The notes: a model not told the origin generated them from the letters alone. A stretch of 64,000 nucleotides of DNA from Arthrobacter sp. StoSoilB20 (GCF_019977295.1 NZ_AP024651.1:1240001-1304000); one strand, 5' to 3'; counted from the first letter of the stretch, positions 32,969 through 42,057 are shown. Numbers and translations are program-made.

Positions 32969-33964
32969 ATGAAAGCCTTCGTCCTCAACCAGTACAAGGA
33001 ACCGCTGCAGCAGATCGACGTCCCTGAGCCTGTGCTCGGCGAGCGCGATGTGCTGGTCCAGGTCCACGCAGCCGGCCTGAATCAGTTGGACGAGAAGATC
33101 AGGTTGGGGGAGTTCAAGCTGATCCTCCCGTACAAGCTTCCGCAGGTGCTGGGCCATGACGTTGCCGGTGTCGTTCTGCAGGTAGGGCCCAAGGTGCGGT
33201 CCTTCAAGCCCGGCGATGAGGTCATTGCCCGACCCGGCAACGACACGATTGGAACCTTCGCGGAGCGCATCGCCGTGGCCGAGGAAGACCTGGCCATCAA
33301 ACCGGCCACCATCAGCATGGAGGAAGCGGGTTCGCTGCCGCTGGTAGCTTTGACCGCCTGGCAGGCACTGGTGGAGCGCGGCAACGTTGGCCCCGGCCAG
33401 AAGGTCTTCATCCATGCCGGTGCCGGGGGAGTGGGCTCCATTGCCATTCAGCTGGCCAAGTACCTGGGCGCGACGGTTGCCACCACGGTCAGCGCGGGGA
33501 ACAAGGACTTTGTCCGTGAACTTGGCGCGGACGTGGTGATTGACTACCGCACCGAGGACTTCGTGGGGATCCTTCACGATTACGACCTCGTGCTGGACAG
33601 CCTCGGCGGCGAGAACCTGGAGCGGTCCCTGAAGGTTTTGAAAAAGGGCGGCAAGGCTATCGGCATTGCGGGACCGCCGGATGCCGGCTTCGCGCGCCAA
33701 TTGGGCGGAAATCCTGTACTGCTGGGCGCGATGACGCTGCTGAGCTCGGGCATCCGCCGCAAGGCCCGCCGCTTGGGCGTCAGCTACGAGTTCCTCTTCA
33801 TGCACGCAGACGGCAACCAGCTGAGGGAAATTGCGGCGCTGATCGATGCCGGGGAGATCAAGCCTGTTCTGGGCCGGGTGGTCCCGTTCGATCAGACGGC
33901 CGATGTCCTTGCTGCCCTGGAAAAGGGCGGCGTCCGTGGCAAGACCGTCGTCAGCCACCTCTAG
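32969..33964 (+). CDS. NADP-dependent quinone oxidoreductase-like protein (MDR family)
   Basis: This is a 331-residue medium-chain reductase without the zinc Cys ligands, so of the quinone-oxidoreductase type. A GroES-like N-terminal domain precedes a Rossmann domain with HAGAGGVGSIAIQLAK, the usual nucleotide motif. GHDVAGVV is the N-terminal family marker. AGGAG lies before the ATG. It heads an operon with an alpha/beta hydrolase and a TetR repressor, typical of inducible stress or xenobiotic-response cassettes. Confidence 0.9.
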   Translation: MKAFVLNQYKEPLQQIDVPEPVLGERDVLVQVHAAGLNQLDEKIRLGEFKLILPYKLPQVLGHDVAGVVLQVGPKVRSFKPGDEVIARPGNDTIGTFAERIAVAEEDLAIKPATISMEEAGSLPLVALTAWQALVERGNVGPGQKVFIHAGAGGVGSIAIQLAKYLGATVATTVSAGNKDFVRELGADVVIDYRTEDFVGILHDYDLVLDSLGGENLERSLKVLKKGGKAIGIAGPPDAGFARQLGGNPVLLGAMTLLSSGIRRKARRLGVSYEFLFMHADGNQLREIAALIDAGEIKPVLGRVVPFDQTADVLAALEKGGVRGKTVVSHL

Positions 33965-33995
33965 CCACCATCAACCACCCGATAGGACAAGCATC

Positions 33996-34844
33996 ATGAG
34001 TGAGCAGCACAACCAGAGCTATCTGCAGGTTCCTTCAAAAACGGTGACGGCCGGGGGCGTCACCTATGCGTATCGCGAACTGGGACCCAAGGGCGGGGTG
34101 CCGGTGGTCTTCCTGATCCACCTCGCCGGGACCATGGACAACTGGGATCCGCGCATCATCGATCCCATCGCTGCGAAGCACCACGTGATCACTTTCAGCA
34201 ACCGCGGAGTGGGTGCGTCCACAGGCGATGTTCCGGACAGCATCGAAAGCATGGCCGACGACGCCGCTGCCTTCATTCAGGCCCTCGGCTATCCGCAGGT
34301 GGATCTTTTCGGATTCTCCCTTGGCGGCATGATCGCCCAGTCGTTGGTCCTCAAGCACCCCGGCATGGTGCGCAAGATGGTGCTCGCTGGCACCGGCCCT
34401 GCAGGTGGAGAAGGCATCCAGAACATCATCGGCACTACGTACTACGACGTTCTCCGGGGAACCCTCACGCGGCAAGACCCCAAGGAATTCCTGTTCTTCA
34501 ATCGGAACGCAGCAGGGAAGCCCGCCGCAAGGGCCTTCATCAACCGGCTCAAGGAACGCACCACCAACCGCGAGGCGCCCATCAAGCTCGGCGCATTCCA
34601 GACGCAACTCAAAGCCATCCGCCGGTGGGGATTGTCGCCGTCGGCCGATCTTGGCGTCATCAGCCAACCGACGCTGATCGCCAACGGCGACAACGACCGC
34701 ATGGTCCCCTCGGTACTTTCGAGCGATATGCACCGGCGGATTCCGGGCAGCGAACTGGTCATCTACCCGGACTCCGGGCACGGCGGCATCTTCCAGTTCC
34801 ACGACCGCTTTGTTCCCGTAGCCCTCGAATTCCTGGGCCGATGA
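33996..34844 (+). CDS. Alpha/beta-fold hydrolase
   Basis: This is a 282-residue hydrolase. The nucleophile elbow is GFSLGGMIAQ, an Asp is present in NGDNDRMV and the His in DSGHGGIFQFH completes the triad. FLIHLAGTMDNWDP carries the oxyanion-hole region. ATG 33996 is chosen because it begins after the previous gene; the frame is open back to 33846. It lies between an MDR reductase and a TetR regulator in one operon. The substrate is unknown, with esters or epoxides as family options. Confidence 0.88.
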   Translation: MSEQHNQSYLQVPSKTVTAGGVTYAYRELGPKGGVPVVFLIHLAGTMDNWDPRIIDPIAAKHHVITFSNRGVGASTGDVPDSIESMADDAAAFIQALGYPQVDLFGFSLGGMIAQSLVLKHPGMVRKMVLAGTGPAGGEGIQNIIGTTYYDVLRGTLTRQDPKEFLFFNRNAAGKPAARAFINRLKERTTNREAPIKLGAFQTQLKAIRRWGLSPSADLGVISQPTLIANGDNDRMVPSVLSSDMHRRIPGSELVIYPDSGHGGIFQFHDRFVPVALEFLGR

Positions 34845-34871
34845 TGTGGCGCCCGCTGATACGGTAGCTCC

Positions 34872-35474
34872 ATGCAGCCTGCGCCCCAGACCCTTGGCCG
34901 ACGTGAGCGGAATAAGCAGGAAAAGCTTGACCGCATCACCTCGGCAGCCCGTGAGCTTTTCACCCAGTACGGGGTGGATGAGGTCACTACCCAGCAAGTA
35001 GCTGAAAAGGCCGACGTCGGTTCGGGAACCTTGTTCCTGTACGCGAAGACCAAGGCGGAGCTGCTTTTGTTGGTGCACAACGTCAAGTACGCCCAAGCGC
35101 TGGCCAAAGGCGTGGACGCGGCGTCCGCTGAAGCGGCGGTGCTGGATGCGGTGATGGCCATCATCCGGCCGATTATTGAATGCAACCGCGTCCAGATCGA
35201 AAATGGCCGGACATACCTCAAGGAAATCGTCTTCGGAGATCCCTCCGAGCCGCACCACGCGGAGGCGTTGTCCCTGACCATGCGCACCGAAGAAGCCATT
35301 GCCGACGTCCTGGGCCGGGATAAGAAATTGCTGGCCCGCGACCCCGGAAAGCTGGCGCGGATCACATCGTCCATCATGTTCATCAGCATGACGTCCTCGG
35401 CCACCATGGAAATGACAGACGCCCAGGTTGGCGACGAGATCCGGGATCAGATCAGCGTGCTCCTGGGCGCCTGA
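34872..35474 (+). CDS. TetR-family transcriptional regulator
   Basis: This is a 200-residue regulator. The N-terminal HTH (ITSAARELFTQYGVDEVTTQ, then KADVGSGTLFLYAKTKAELL) is characteristic, and the rest is a helical ligand domain. It is the last gene of the reductase-hydrolase operon, and the TGAGT-AC-ACTCA site in the operon promoter is its likely operator. This means autoregulation with an unknown inducer. Confidence 0.9.
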   Translation: MQPAPQTLGRRERNKQEKLDRITSAARELFTQYGVDEVTTQQVAEKADVGSGTLFLYAKTKAELLLLVHNVKYAQALAKGVDAASAEAAVLDAVMAIIRPIIECNRVQIENGRTYLKEIVFGDPSEPHHAEALSLTMRTEEAIADVLGRDKKLLARDPGKLARITSSIMFISMTSSATMEMTDAQVGDEIRDQISVLLGA

Positions 35475-35494
35475 GGTCTTAGCCGTGGCGGGAT

Positions 35495-36682
35495 TTAGCG
35501 GTTGAGGAATGCCTCGTGCTGGCGATGCGCTTCCTTGACCTGCTCGCGGATCGTGTCCACGTCCTTGGCCTTGTTGCGGTACTTCAGCGGCATCTGGACG
35601 ATCTGTGCCTCTTCCGCGGTGAGTGCGCGGTAGATGCGTTCGCGCTCGTTGGCGTCTGCGGTGTAGTCGAGGTCCAGGTAATCGACGGCGTGGCGGCGGG
35701 CGTTGTTGATGGCCGTCTGGGCCTTGCCCGCCGGGCTGATCAGGGAGAGCACCACGGTGACGATCAGGACGCCGATGATCACGCTCAGCGAGAGGCCGGT
35801 GCTGATCTCGATGACGTTGACGTGCTCGCCGTCGTTGATGAACGGCAGGTTGTTCTCGTGCAGGGCGTGCAGGATCAGCTTGACGCCGATGAACGCGAGG
35901 ATGGCTGCCAGGCCGTAGGAGAGGTAGATGAGGCGGTCAAGCAGGCCGTCAATCAGGAAGTAGAGCTGGCGCAGGCCCATCAGTGAGAACGCCGTGGCGG
36001 TGAAGACGATGAATACGTTCTGGGTGAGGCCGAAAATTGCCGGGATGGAGTCGAGGGCGAACAGGATGTCCGTGCCGCCAATGGCCACCATTACCAGGAG
36101 CATGGGAGTCAGGGCGCGCTTGCCATTGACGGTGGTGAAGAGCTTATCGCCGTCGTACTTATCCGTAGTGTGGAAGAGCCTTTTGGCGAGCCGGATCATG
36201 AAGTTGTTCGCTTGATCGTCCCCGTGGTCGCCGGGCTTGAGCAGGTTGCCGGCCGTGAGCAGCAGGATGAGGCCGAAGATGTAGAACACCCACGCGAACG
36301 AGTTGATCAGCGCGGCGCCCAGGAAAATGAAGCCGGTGCGGGCGATCAGCGAGAACACGATGCCGAAAAGCAGGACCTTCTGCTGATCCTCACGCGGCAC
36401 CCGGAAGCTGGCCATGATGATCAGGAACACGAACAGGTTGTCTACCGAGAGGGCCTTCTCCGTGATGTAGCCGGCGAAGTACTCGGACCCCATTTGGGCG
36501 CCGCCGAAGACCAGTACCAGGATGCCGAAGACCACAGCCAGGCCCACGTAAATGGAGGACCAGATGGCCGCTTCCTTGAGTGAGGGGACGTGTGCCTTGC
36601 GGATGTGGAAGAAGTAGTCGAAGGCCAGAAGCGCCAGAATGACGACGATGGTGATGCCCCAAATGAGGGGAGAGACGGTCAT
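35495..36682 (-). CDS. TerC/Alx-family membrane protein
   Basis: This is a 395-residue membrane protein with about nine hydrophobic segments. EYFAGYITEKALSVDNLFVF and GGTDILFALDSIPAIFG are the two conserved acidic motifs of TerC proteins. Recent work links the family to manganese export and loading of secreted enzymes, and older work to tellurite resistance. The start is ATG 36682 with AGGA upstream; a frame extending to 36733 is less likely. The C-terminal 80 residues are hydrophilic. It is monocistronic. Confidence 0.9.
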   Translation of the reverse strand: MTVSPLIWGITIVVILALLAFDYFFHIRKAHVPSLKEAAIWSSIYVGLAVVFGILVLVFGGAQMGSEYFAGYITEKALSVDNLFVFLIIMASFRVPREDQQKVLLFGIVFSLIARTGFIFLGAALINSFAWVFYIFGLILLLTAGNLLKPGDHGDDQANNFMIRLAKRLFHTTDKYDGDKLFTTVNGKRALTPMLLVMVAIGGTDILFALDSIPAIFGLTQNVFIVFTATAFSLMGLRQLYFLIDGLLDRLIYLSYGLAAILAFIGVKLILHALHENNLPFINDGEHVNVIEISTGLSLSVIIGVLIVTVVLSLISPAGKAQTAINNARRHAVDYLDLDYTADANERERIYRALTAEEAQIVQMPLKYRNKAKDVDTIREQVKEAHRQHEAFLNR

Positions 36683-36815
36683 ATGATCCTGCTTTCGTGA
36701 GGCGCGCGAGTGGTGTTGCTCACCGAGGGTCAAACTCTTTTTCTAAATTTACCGGGAGTGGTGGTTCGCGCGCTAACTAGGCTGTCTTGGGATCCGCACA
36801 ACTTTGGGGGAAACC

Positions 36816-37259
36816 ATGTACGAGACCACCGGCAGCATGACACCAGCTGAAGCACGCGAACTCCTTGCGAGGGCCGACTCAGTGGGTGCTTCATCCATCA
36901 ATGCAGCGGCTTGGCCCGTGGCCGTCATGTTCACCAGCCTGGCCATCATGGGCTCGCTGCTGATGATCGGGATGCACATTGTGACTCACACGGGATACGG
37001 CGCTGCTTTGCTGGCAGGCTCCGTAGGCGCCTGGGGAGCTATCACCGCGAGCATCTGGCCAATGTTTCAACGCTCCACCAAAGCCGGGTACACCAAGCGG
37101 TTCCTGACCTCTCTATTGGGGTACTTCGGGCTCTATGTCGTGGCCCTCGTATGCGGCGCTATCTACTTCCCGACCGGCAACCTCTGGTTCTACATCCCGG
37201 CCGCCATCGCGCTGGCCGCCATTGGCCTCGCCGCCGCCTTCCGCGAGCTCCGCGCATGA
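36816..37259 (+). CDS. Small membrane protein paired with a winged-helix regulator
   Basis: This 147-residue protein has four predicted membrane segments after a 25-residue cytosolic N-terminus that begins MYETTGSMTPAEARELLARA. GGGGG lies about 8 bases before ATG 36816. The last codons overlap the start of the winged-helix gene by 4 bases (ATGA), a pairing often seen in actinobacteria in which the membrane protein may sense a signal. No specific function is known. Confidence 0.8.
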   Translation: MYETTGSMTPAEARELLARADSVGASSINAAAWPVAVMFTSLAIMGSLLMIGMHIVTHTGYGAALLAGSVGAWGAITASIWPMFQRSTKAGYTKRFLTSLLGYFGLYVVALVCGAIYFPTGNLWFYIPAAIALAAIGLAAAFRELRA

Positions 37260-37561
37260 GCACCCCGGCCGAACACCCGCGCCACCAGCTCAACGAGATA
37301 GTGCACTCGCCGGTCCGGTTTTCCATCATGGCTGCGCTGGCCAAGGCCGAGTCGCTGGACTTCAAGGACCTGCGGGACGCCATCCAAGTCAGCGACTCTG
37401 TCCTCAGCAAGCAACTGGCCATCCTGGAGAAGGCTGAGTTTGTGAAGATCAAGAAGAGCTTCGCCGGGAAGTTTCCGAGGACTTCCGCGAGTTTGACCGC
37501 CGTGGGGCGGGACGTGTGGGCGGCGCACCTGCAGACGCTGCGGGAGATTGCGGGCGGCTAA
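37256..37561 (+). CDS. Winged-helix transcriptional regulator
   Basis: This 101-residue single-domain DNA-binding protein contains HSPVRFSIMAALAKAESLDF and DAIQVSDSVLSKQLAILEKA, with a wing at AGKFPRTSASLT. It matches the short ArsR/MarR-like winged-helix family. It is translationally coupled to the membrane protein before it. The operator is not obvious; it may act on the promoter of its own operon before 36816. Confidence 0.87.
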   Translation: MSTPAEHPRHQLNEIVHSPVRFSIMAALAKAESLDFKDLRDAIQVSDSVLSKQLAILEKAEFVKIKKSFAGKFPRTSASLTAVGRDVWAAHLQTLREIAGG

Positions 37562-37619
37562 CCAACCGCGGCGGTTCCATGGCGGGAACGCACGACGGCG
37601 GCTGGTTGCGTGGGTGGGT

Positions 37620-38684
37620 TCAGCCCGCCGAAGCCAACTGCCACTCGTCCTGGTTAGGCGGCCGGTGCCAATGCTGACGGGGCTCCCCGGATTCGCGGAC
37701 TACGTCGTTGAGCCAGAACGTGGTGTCGGGGTTCCATCCGGCGATGACACTTGCCGTTCCTTCCACAGGGTCCACGTCGAGCGCCCGCCCAGCAAGGTGC
37801 AGATAGCCGTTGATGGGGAGGTGCACAGCGTCCCAACGTGAGCTTGCCCGTTCCCAGTTGGGGATGACCCAGCGGCCTTGGCGGCCGGTGGTGCGGAACC
37901 AGTCATGCCTACGAGACGCAGTCACTTCGAGTGGGAACATCCTGCACAGCTCGATCCAGACCTCTGCCGACTCGATTTCCAGGATCCTGCCCGTTCCCGC
38001 GACAGGGATGGCGGTGGCGTTCTCCCACCCCAACGAGTCCTCCACCAGATTCAGTCCCTGGGGAATCTGCCCGGTCGTCTGCATGAGGTTGTGGGGTGTC
38101 GACCACCACTCGCCGCCGACGTTGGCCCTGATGTCTGCAGGGCGTTCCCATGCAGCACGATCCTCCCCGGTTCGTTGATTGCGCGACCACTCTGCCAGCT
38201 TCTGACGGGGATTTCCGGCGAGTGGCGCAGGGTCTCCCGCCGAACGCCAATCGATGCTCCACTGCTTCACCTCAGCCTCACTGGTCCACGATTCTGCCGC
38301 AGATGTCCCGAGGACGCCCTCCGCGACGTGGCATAGGGCATTCGTTATCTCGGGTGCGGCGGCGAGGACGTCTTCGCCGTCGGGCTCCTGCCAGTATCTG
38401 GCGGTATCCACTGCGCGTTGTAGGGCGTGTTGAACCAGCTCGTCCGTGATGCTCCGAAAATCCAAGGACCTGATCAGTGTTGCGAGCTCATCCACGGTTG
38501 GCTCCGGTGGGGGAGGCGTTGCCTCGCCGGAGGGATTCATCGTCAAAAGTTTTCGTGACGTGCCGGCGCCGGGATCGAGGTTATACCCGAGGTGGAAGAC
38601 GGCGATCCGGATGTCCTGGTCCATTTCCATGGCGAGTTCAAGGCAGAGGCGACGCCCTCGGGGGCCTTGCAGCAGTGAATTCAT
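37620..38684 (-). CDS. Hypothetical protein
   Basis: This is a 354-residue soluble protein without a recognised domain. It has many Trp and Pro residues (for example GGEWWSTPHNLMQTTGQIP and RHDWFRTTGRQGRWVIPNWE). A start at the internal Met (MNPSGEATPPPPEP, residue 49) is possible and would give 306 residues. It is the last of three minus-strand genes; the stop of the small membrane protein lies 5 bases before its start. Confidence 0.6.
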   Translation of the reverse strand: MNSLLQGPRGRRLCLELAMEMDQDIRIAVFHLGYNLDPGAGTSRKLLTMNPSGEATPPPPEPTVDELATLIRSLDFRSITDELVQHALQRAVDTARYWQEPDGEDVLAAAPEITNALCHVAEGVLGTSAAESWTSEAEVKQWSIDWRSAGDPAPLAGNPRQKLAEWSRNQRTGEDRAAWERPADIRANVGGEWWSTPHNLMQTTGQIPQGLNLVEDSLGWENATAIPVAGTGRILEIESAEVWIELCRMFPLEVTASRRHDWFRTTGRQGRWVIPNWERASSRWDAVHLPINGYLHLAGRALDVDPVEGTASVIAGWNPDTTFWLNDVVRESGEPRQHWHRPPNQDEWQLASAG

Positions 38685-38688
38685 GGCA

Positions 38689-38928
38689 CTAAAGGGTTCT
38701 GCGAAGGCGTATGCCTCCGCTCATGTTAGTCAGCCGCGGCTTCGCGTACAGCCACACCACAACACCGAACAGCGGCACCACGAAGAACAGCAGCACCCAC
38801 AGGATCCGCGCAATTTGGTCGAGGCCGTCTTGGCGCAGGACATCGAAGATTGCCCAAATGTTCGCTCCCATCACGAATACCGCGGACAGTCCCGCCAGCA
38901 GCACCAAGACCCATTCCCAAGCTTCCAT
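38689..38928 (-). CDS. Small membrane protein with PLDc_N-like region
   Basis: This is a 79-residue protein with two membrane segments. The second half (ILWVLLFFVVPLFGVVVWLY) together with DVLRQDGLDQIARILW matches the PLDc_N module found at the N-terminus of cardiolipin synthases and alone in small actinobacterial proteins. ATG 38928 has GGGGG about 7 bases upstream. It lies between a secreted repeat protein and a hypothetical gene on the same strand. Confidence 0.8.
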   Translation of the reverse strand: MEAWEWVLVLLAGLSAVFVMGANIWAIFDVLRQDGLDQIARILWVLLFFVVPLFGVVVWLYAKPRLTNMSGGIRLRRTL

Positions 38929-39036
38929 GTCATCCCCCTGAACCAGCAGCTTCCGTACAAAGTAGCACTGGCGCTGCAAACGTACGACGCCGGAGCCCTC
39001 CTTGGGTGCCTGCTTCTTAGTGGCGCTTCAGTTGGG

Positions 39037-39975
39037 TCAGATGAGCGCGGTCATGACGTTCCAGCCTTCCCCGATCTTCTTCCTTGGTTCCAAGTGACGG
39101 CTGCCGACCCCGGGGTAGAGCCAAAGGTCTCCGTTGGCGTCGCGGGCGATGATCTGTGAGTAGCCGGGGTAGTTGCCGTCGAATCTTCCGGTGGCGATGA
39201 TCGCCGTCATGGCATTCCAGCCCTCGCCCACCTGCATGCGGGGCAGCCACCCGCCCTTGCCGTCGCCAGGGTAAAGCCACAGTGCTCCGCTGGTGTCCCG
39301 GGCCATGACGTCCCGCTTGCCGTCCTCGTTGAAGTCACCGCGCCCGATCAAAGCTGTCATCACATTCCAGCCGACACCAATTTGGCTCCGGGGTTTCCAG
39401 CCGCCGGCGTGGTCCCCGGGGTACAACCAGAGTCGGCCTTCCGCATCGCGGGCGATGACATCGGCGCAGTAGTCGCCGTCGAAGTCGCCCGGACCCATGA
39501 TTGCCGTCATGGCATTCCAGCCGACTCCCACTTTGGTTCGTGGTTTGAGGTACCCGTAACCGCCGGGGTAGAGCCACATGTCGCCGTTGGTATCGCGGGC
39601 AAGAAGGTCGTCGTTGAACTCGCTTTGGAATTTGCCCGCACCGATGATGGCTGTCATCACGTTCCAGCCCTCGCCCATCTTGAAGCGGGGGTTCTTCCAC
39701 CCGCCCTTGCCGTCCCCGGGGTAAACCCAAAGGTCGCCGGCAGTATCCCTTGCCAGGACGTCGTCGTTGTATCCGGTGTTGATGTTGACGTAGTCCCAGT
39801 TGTTTGCCGGGACGTTCGCTGCGCGTGTGCCCGGCTGGGCTGCCTGTGCTGGAAGTGCTGTGGTGCCCAGGAGCAGGGCCCCGATCGCGGCCAGAGTTGT
39901 CCCTATGAAAAGTGGGCGCCTTGGTTTTCCCTGTGTTTTGTGGCAGGAATTCTTGCTCGATTTTGATCTGATCAT
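39037..39975 (-). CDS. Secreted protein with six FG-GAP/VCBS-like repeats
   Basis: This is a 312-residue protein. A basic N-terminus and a hydrophobic segment ending in ALPAQA form a signal peptide, then about six repeats of roughly 48 residues follow. Each repeat carries DLLARDTNGDMWLYPG, then GW, then a GWNVMTAI-type end and GDFDGD. The Asp-rich loops look calcium-binding, and the whole may form a beta-propeller that binds sugars or surfaces. ATG 39975 is chosen from several possible starts; GGGGGT lies before it. The repeats are also similar at DNA level. Confidence 0.82.
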   Translation of the reverse strand: MIRSKSSKNSCHKTQGKPRRPLFIGTTLAAIGALLLGTTALPAQAAQPGTRAANVPANNWDYVNINTGYNDDVLARDTAGDLWVYPGDGKGGWKNPRFKMGEGWNVMTAIIGAGKFQSEFNDDLLARDTNGDMWLYPGGYGYLKPRTKVGVGWNAMTAIMGPGDFDGDYCADVIARDAEGRLWLYPGDHAGGWKPRSQIGVGWNVMTALIGRGDFNEDGKRDVMARDTSGALWLYPGDGKGGWLPRMQVGEGWNAMTAIIATGRFDGNYPGYSQIIARDANGDLWLYPGVGSRHLEPRKKIGEGWNVMTALI

Positions 39976-40086
39976 CACTGTTACCCCCATCAGCAACATC
40001 GTCATCACGCGATGCAACGGAGCCTAGTCCTGCTGGGTGGCTTTTGTTAGGGGTGGGAGGTTCAGACTTTTGACGGTCCGGGTAGG

Positions 40087-40194
40087 AGCACCTAGAGGCT
40101 GTGTTTGAGCACTCATTTTCGGGCTTTTCGCCACCTATTTTGGTCCTGACAGCACCTAGTTTCGCGGATTCTGACACCTAGAGGGCGATTTGTG
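40087..40194. repeat. Five helically phased CACCTA repeats
   Basis: CACCTA occurs at 40089, 40132, 40153 and 40175, and a degenerate CACTCA sits in phase at 40110. The intervals are 21, 22, 21 and 22 bases, two helical turns each. Most are preceded by AG and followed by G/T-rich triplets. The array lies between the divergent secreted-protein gene and the membrane-protein gene at 40244. Confidence 0.7.
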
Positions 40195-40243
40195 GGCTCA
40201 GGCTGTGGGAGTCAAAGCAATTCCGTTTTCAGGGGGAGAGTTT

Positions 40244-40609
40244 GTGCCGGCAACGACGATGAAGACCAAACAGTACTCGATTACGTTGTCACTCATCCTG
40301 GGGGCGAGTGTGGTGTCTGTGGGGCTGGTTCCTGAACCGATGATCTTCGTCGTCGGCATTTTGTTGTTGATGCTCCTCCTTGCCGCAGCCCTGCACTACA
40401 AGAAGTGGGGGTGGGTGCCGTCCGATTCGGCGGAAGCGGGCATGGCCGGACTCAGCGCTGGTTGCGTAATGGTGACCACGTTGGCGTTGCTTCTCAGGGG
40501 ACACCCGTTGAGTTTTGTACCGACCCCTCTTCTCAGCATTGCTGCGATCCTCGGAATGTACCGTGAGCTCACCACGCGCGGGCGCCTTATTTGCAGGAGC
40601 AAGCGGTGA
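40244..40609 (+). CDS. Small membrane protein of unknown function
   Basis: This is a 121-residue protein with about four membrane segments. GTG 40244 is favoured by GGGGGAG 8 bases upstream; ATG 40259 is the alternative. The frame is open back to 40190 but that part overlaps the phased repeats. The last codons overlap the GTG of the next small gene, so the two form an operon. No family is recognised. Confidence 0.68.
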   Translation: MPATTMKTKQYSITLSLILGASVVSVGLVPEPMIFVVGILLLMLLLAAALHYKKWGWVPSDSAEAGMAGLSAGCVMVTTLALLLRGHPLSFVPTPLLSIAAILGMYRELTTRGRLICRSKR

Positions 40610-40800
40610 AAAGGGCTCCGCATCCACTCCAAGTAGTGATGTTCTTCGTCATGGCCGTCAATTTCGCGGTTTGGCAACCTTTCGCATGGTGGCGTGCCGG
40701 TGCTGCTGTTCTCATGCTGGGTTTCGGTTGCTACGGCGTTTATGAGTTGCGGCGGCGCAAACGTACGGCATCCCGGCAGGAGCCCAACGAGGTTGAGTGA
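40606..40800 (+). CDS. Small membrane protein, second gene of the pair
   Basis: This is a 64-residue protein with two membrane segments (VVMFFVMAVNFAVW and GAAVLMLGFGCYGVYELRRR) and a basic tail. GTG 40606 overlaps the previous stop (GTGA) and has AGGAG 6 bases upstream. A strong hairpin follows the stop. The function is unknown. Confidence 0.68.
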   Translation: MKRAPHPLQVVMFFVMAVNFAVWQPFAWWRAGAAVLMLGFGCYGVYELRRRKRTASRQEPNEVE

Positions 40801-40803
40801 CCC

Positions 40804-40837
40804 AGATGGCCCGTGGACTGATGTCCGCGGGCCATCT
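40804..40837. terminator. Bidirectional terminator hairpin
   Basis: AGATGGCCCG (40804-40813) pairs with CGGGCCATCT (40828-40837), and an inner GGAC/GTCC stem extends the hairpin. It lies between two convergent genes. The T tract is poor in both directions. Confidence 0.65.
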
Positions 40838-40842
40838 CGTTG

Positions 40843-41436
40843 TTAATGGGTGTTTCCGTCTGGGCGAAGGCGATTCTGCAGATCGGGGTCACCGAAGCCG
40901 GCCACAAAGCCGAAGTCGTGCTCTCCGTTGTCCGGAGGAAGATCGCGCTCCAGTTTTAGTGCCGTCGTCGGCGTGAACAGGGTTTTCGCGATGCCGCTTT
41001 CACTTTCGAAGGTGAAGGACCCGAAGATTGTCCGGTCTACTCGGTGCCTCAGGAGGAGTGTCGTGTCCGAGCCGTTCACTTCACAAGCGACAGGGTGGTA
41101 GTCGTCCAGTTGCCGACCCCAGATGGGTAGGGAGAGCGGGAACGAGAGCTGTACAGCTTCAGGAAACGAGAACGGGATGCGGTCTATGGAGAGGCCGTAA
41201 GGATCATCGACGCCGTCGGTCTGGATGATCAGTCTTCGGGGGTCGAAGGTTCGGGTCCGTCCGTCCGGCAGTTCCTTCGCGGTCCACATGAAAACCCTCG
41301 GGTGCACCGAAATTGCATGCCTCATCACCAAGTGGTTGCCGCTCTGGCAATACGAGGTGCCGGTGTAGGCGCTTGCCTGTCCGCCGCCCAGCGCTTTACC
41401 GATTGCCATCGCCAGTTGCTCAGAGGAAGTGTCCAC
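40843..41436 (-). CDS. Hypothetical protein
   Basis: This is a 197-residue soluble protein, probably mostly beta-strand, with no domain I recognise. Features such as HPRVFMWTAKELPDGRTRTF and LLLRHRVDRTIFGSFTFESE suggest a carbohydrate- or lipid-binding sheet, but this is a guess. It stands alone between a terminator and the MarR gene. Confidence 0.55.
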   Translation of the reverse strand: MDTSSEQLAMAIGKALGGGQASAYTGTSYCQSGNHLVMRHAISVHPRVFMWTAKELPDGRTRTFDPRRLIIQTDGVDDPYGLSIDRIPFSFPEAVQLSFPLSLPIWGRQLDDYHPVACEVNGSDTTLLLRHRVDRTIFGSFTFESESGIAKTLFTPTTALKLERDLPPDNGEHDFGFVAGFGDPDLQNRLRPDGNTH

Positions 41437-41466
41437 GCCTCATCCTCGCATGGGCGACACGACCGC

Positions 41467-41970
41467 TTAGGAGGGTTCGCCGTCGTTGTTTGTCAGCAGG
41501 AACTTGCGCAGCAGGCTTGCCAGTTGTGTCTGCTCAGCCTTGGAGAGGCCCTCGAGCATCTTCTGTTGGTTCTCGACGTGGTGCTCCACCACGTCGTCCA
41601 CCAGGGCGAGTCCCTCGGGTGTGAGGCTGATGAGGAGTTGCCGGCGGTTCTCGGGGTTGGTCTCGCGATGTACCAGGCCGCGGTTTACGAGCCGGTCCAC
41701 GCGGTTAGTCATGGCCGCAGAACCGATCATGGTGAGGCTGGCGAGTCGCCCTGGCGTCAATGGAGCTTCGGCAGCCGACCGGCGAAGCGTTGCCAGGACG
41801 TCGAACTCCCAGGGCTCAAGCCCGAACTGGTTCATGAACTTCTGCACCTCGAGCGAGGCGAGGCGACTCGCCCTGTTGAGCCGGCCCAGAACGCCCATGG
41901 AGCTGACGTCCACGTCGGGTCGCTCCGCGTTCCACTGCTCAAGAATCATGTCCACTGCGTCGCGGTCCAT
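41467..41970 (-). CDS. MarR-family transcriptional regulator
   Basis: This is a 167-residue winged-helix dimer protein. The HTH region (APLTPGRLASLTMIGSAAMT, then NRVDRLVNRGLV) and the wing (RETNPENRRQLLISLTPEG) are clear. GGGAGG precedes the ATG. It is divergent from the EamA transporter gene, and the shared gap has a TCAAA-N3-TTTGA palindrome. It likely represses the exporter and itself until a small phenolic or drug-like ligand binds. Confidence 0.9.
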   Translation of the reverse strand: MDRDAVDMILEQWNAERPDVDVSSMGVLGRLNRASRLASLEVQKFMNQFGLEPWEFDVLATLRRSAAEAPLTPGRLASLTMIGSAAMTNRVDRLVNRGLVHRETNPENRRQLLISLTPEGLALVDDVVEHHVENQQKMLEGLSKAEQTQLASLLRKFLLTNNDGEPS

Positions 41971-42020
41971 CGTCCTCCCATGCTTGACCTCAAACAGTAC
42001 AGCACCTACATTGTCTTACA

Positions 42021-42033
42021 TCAAATAGTTTGA
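42021..42033. promoter_or_regulatory. MarR-type operator between MarR and EamA genes
   Basis: TCAAA-TAG-TTTGA is a perfect 5-3-5 inverted repeat in the 87-bp divergent gap, 25 bases before the EamA start. The size fits MarR sites. Confidence 0.6.
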
Positions 42034-42057
42034 CATCGAAATGTATGGAAGTGAAAG

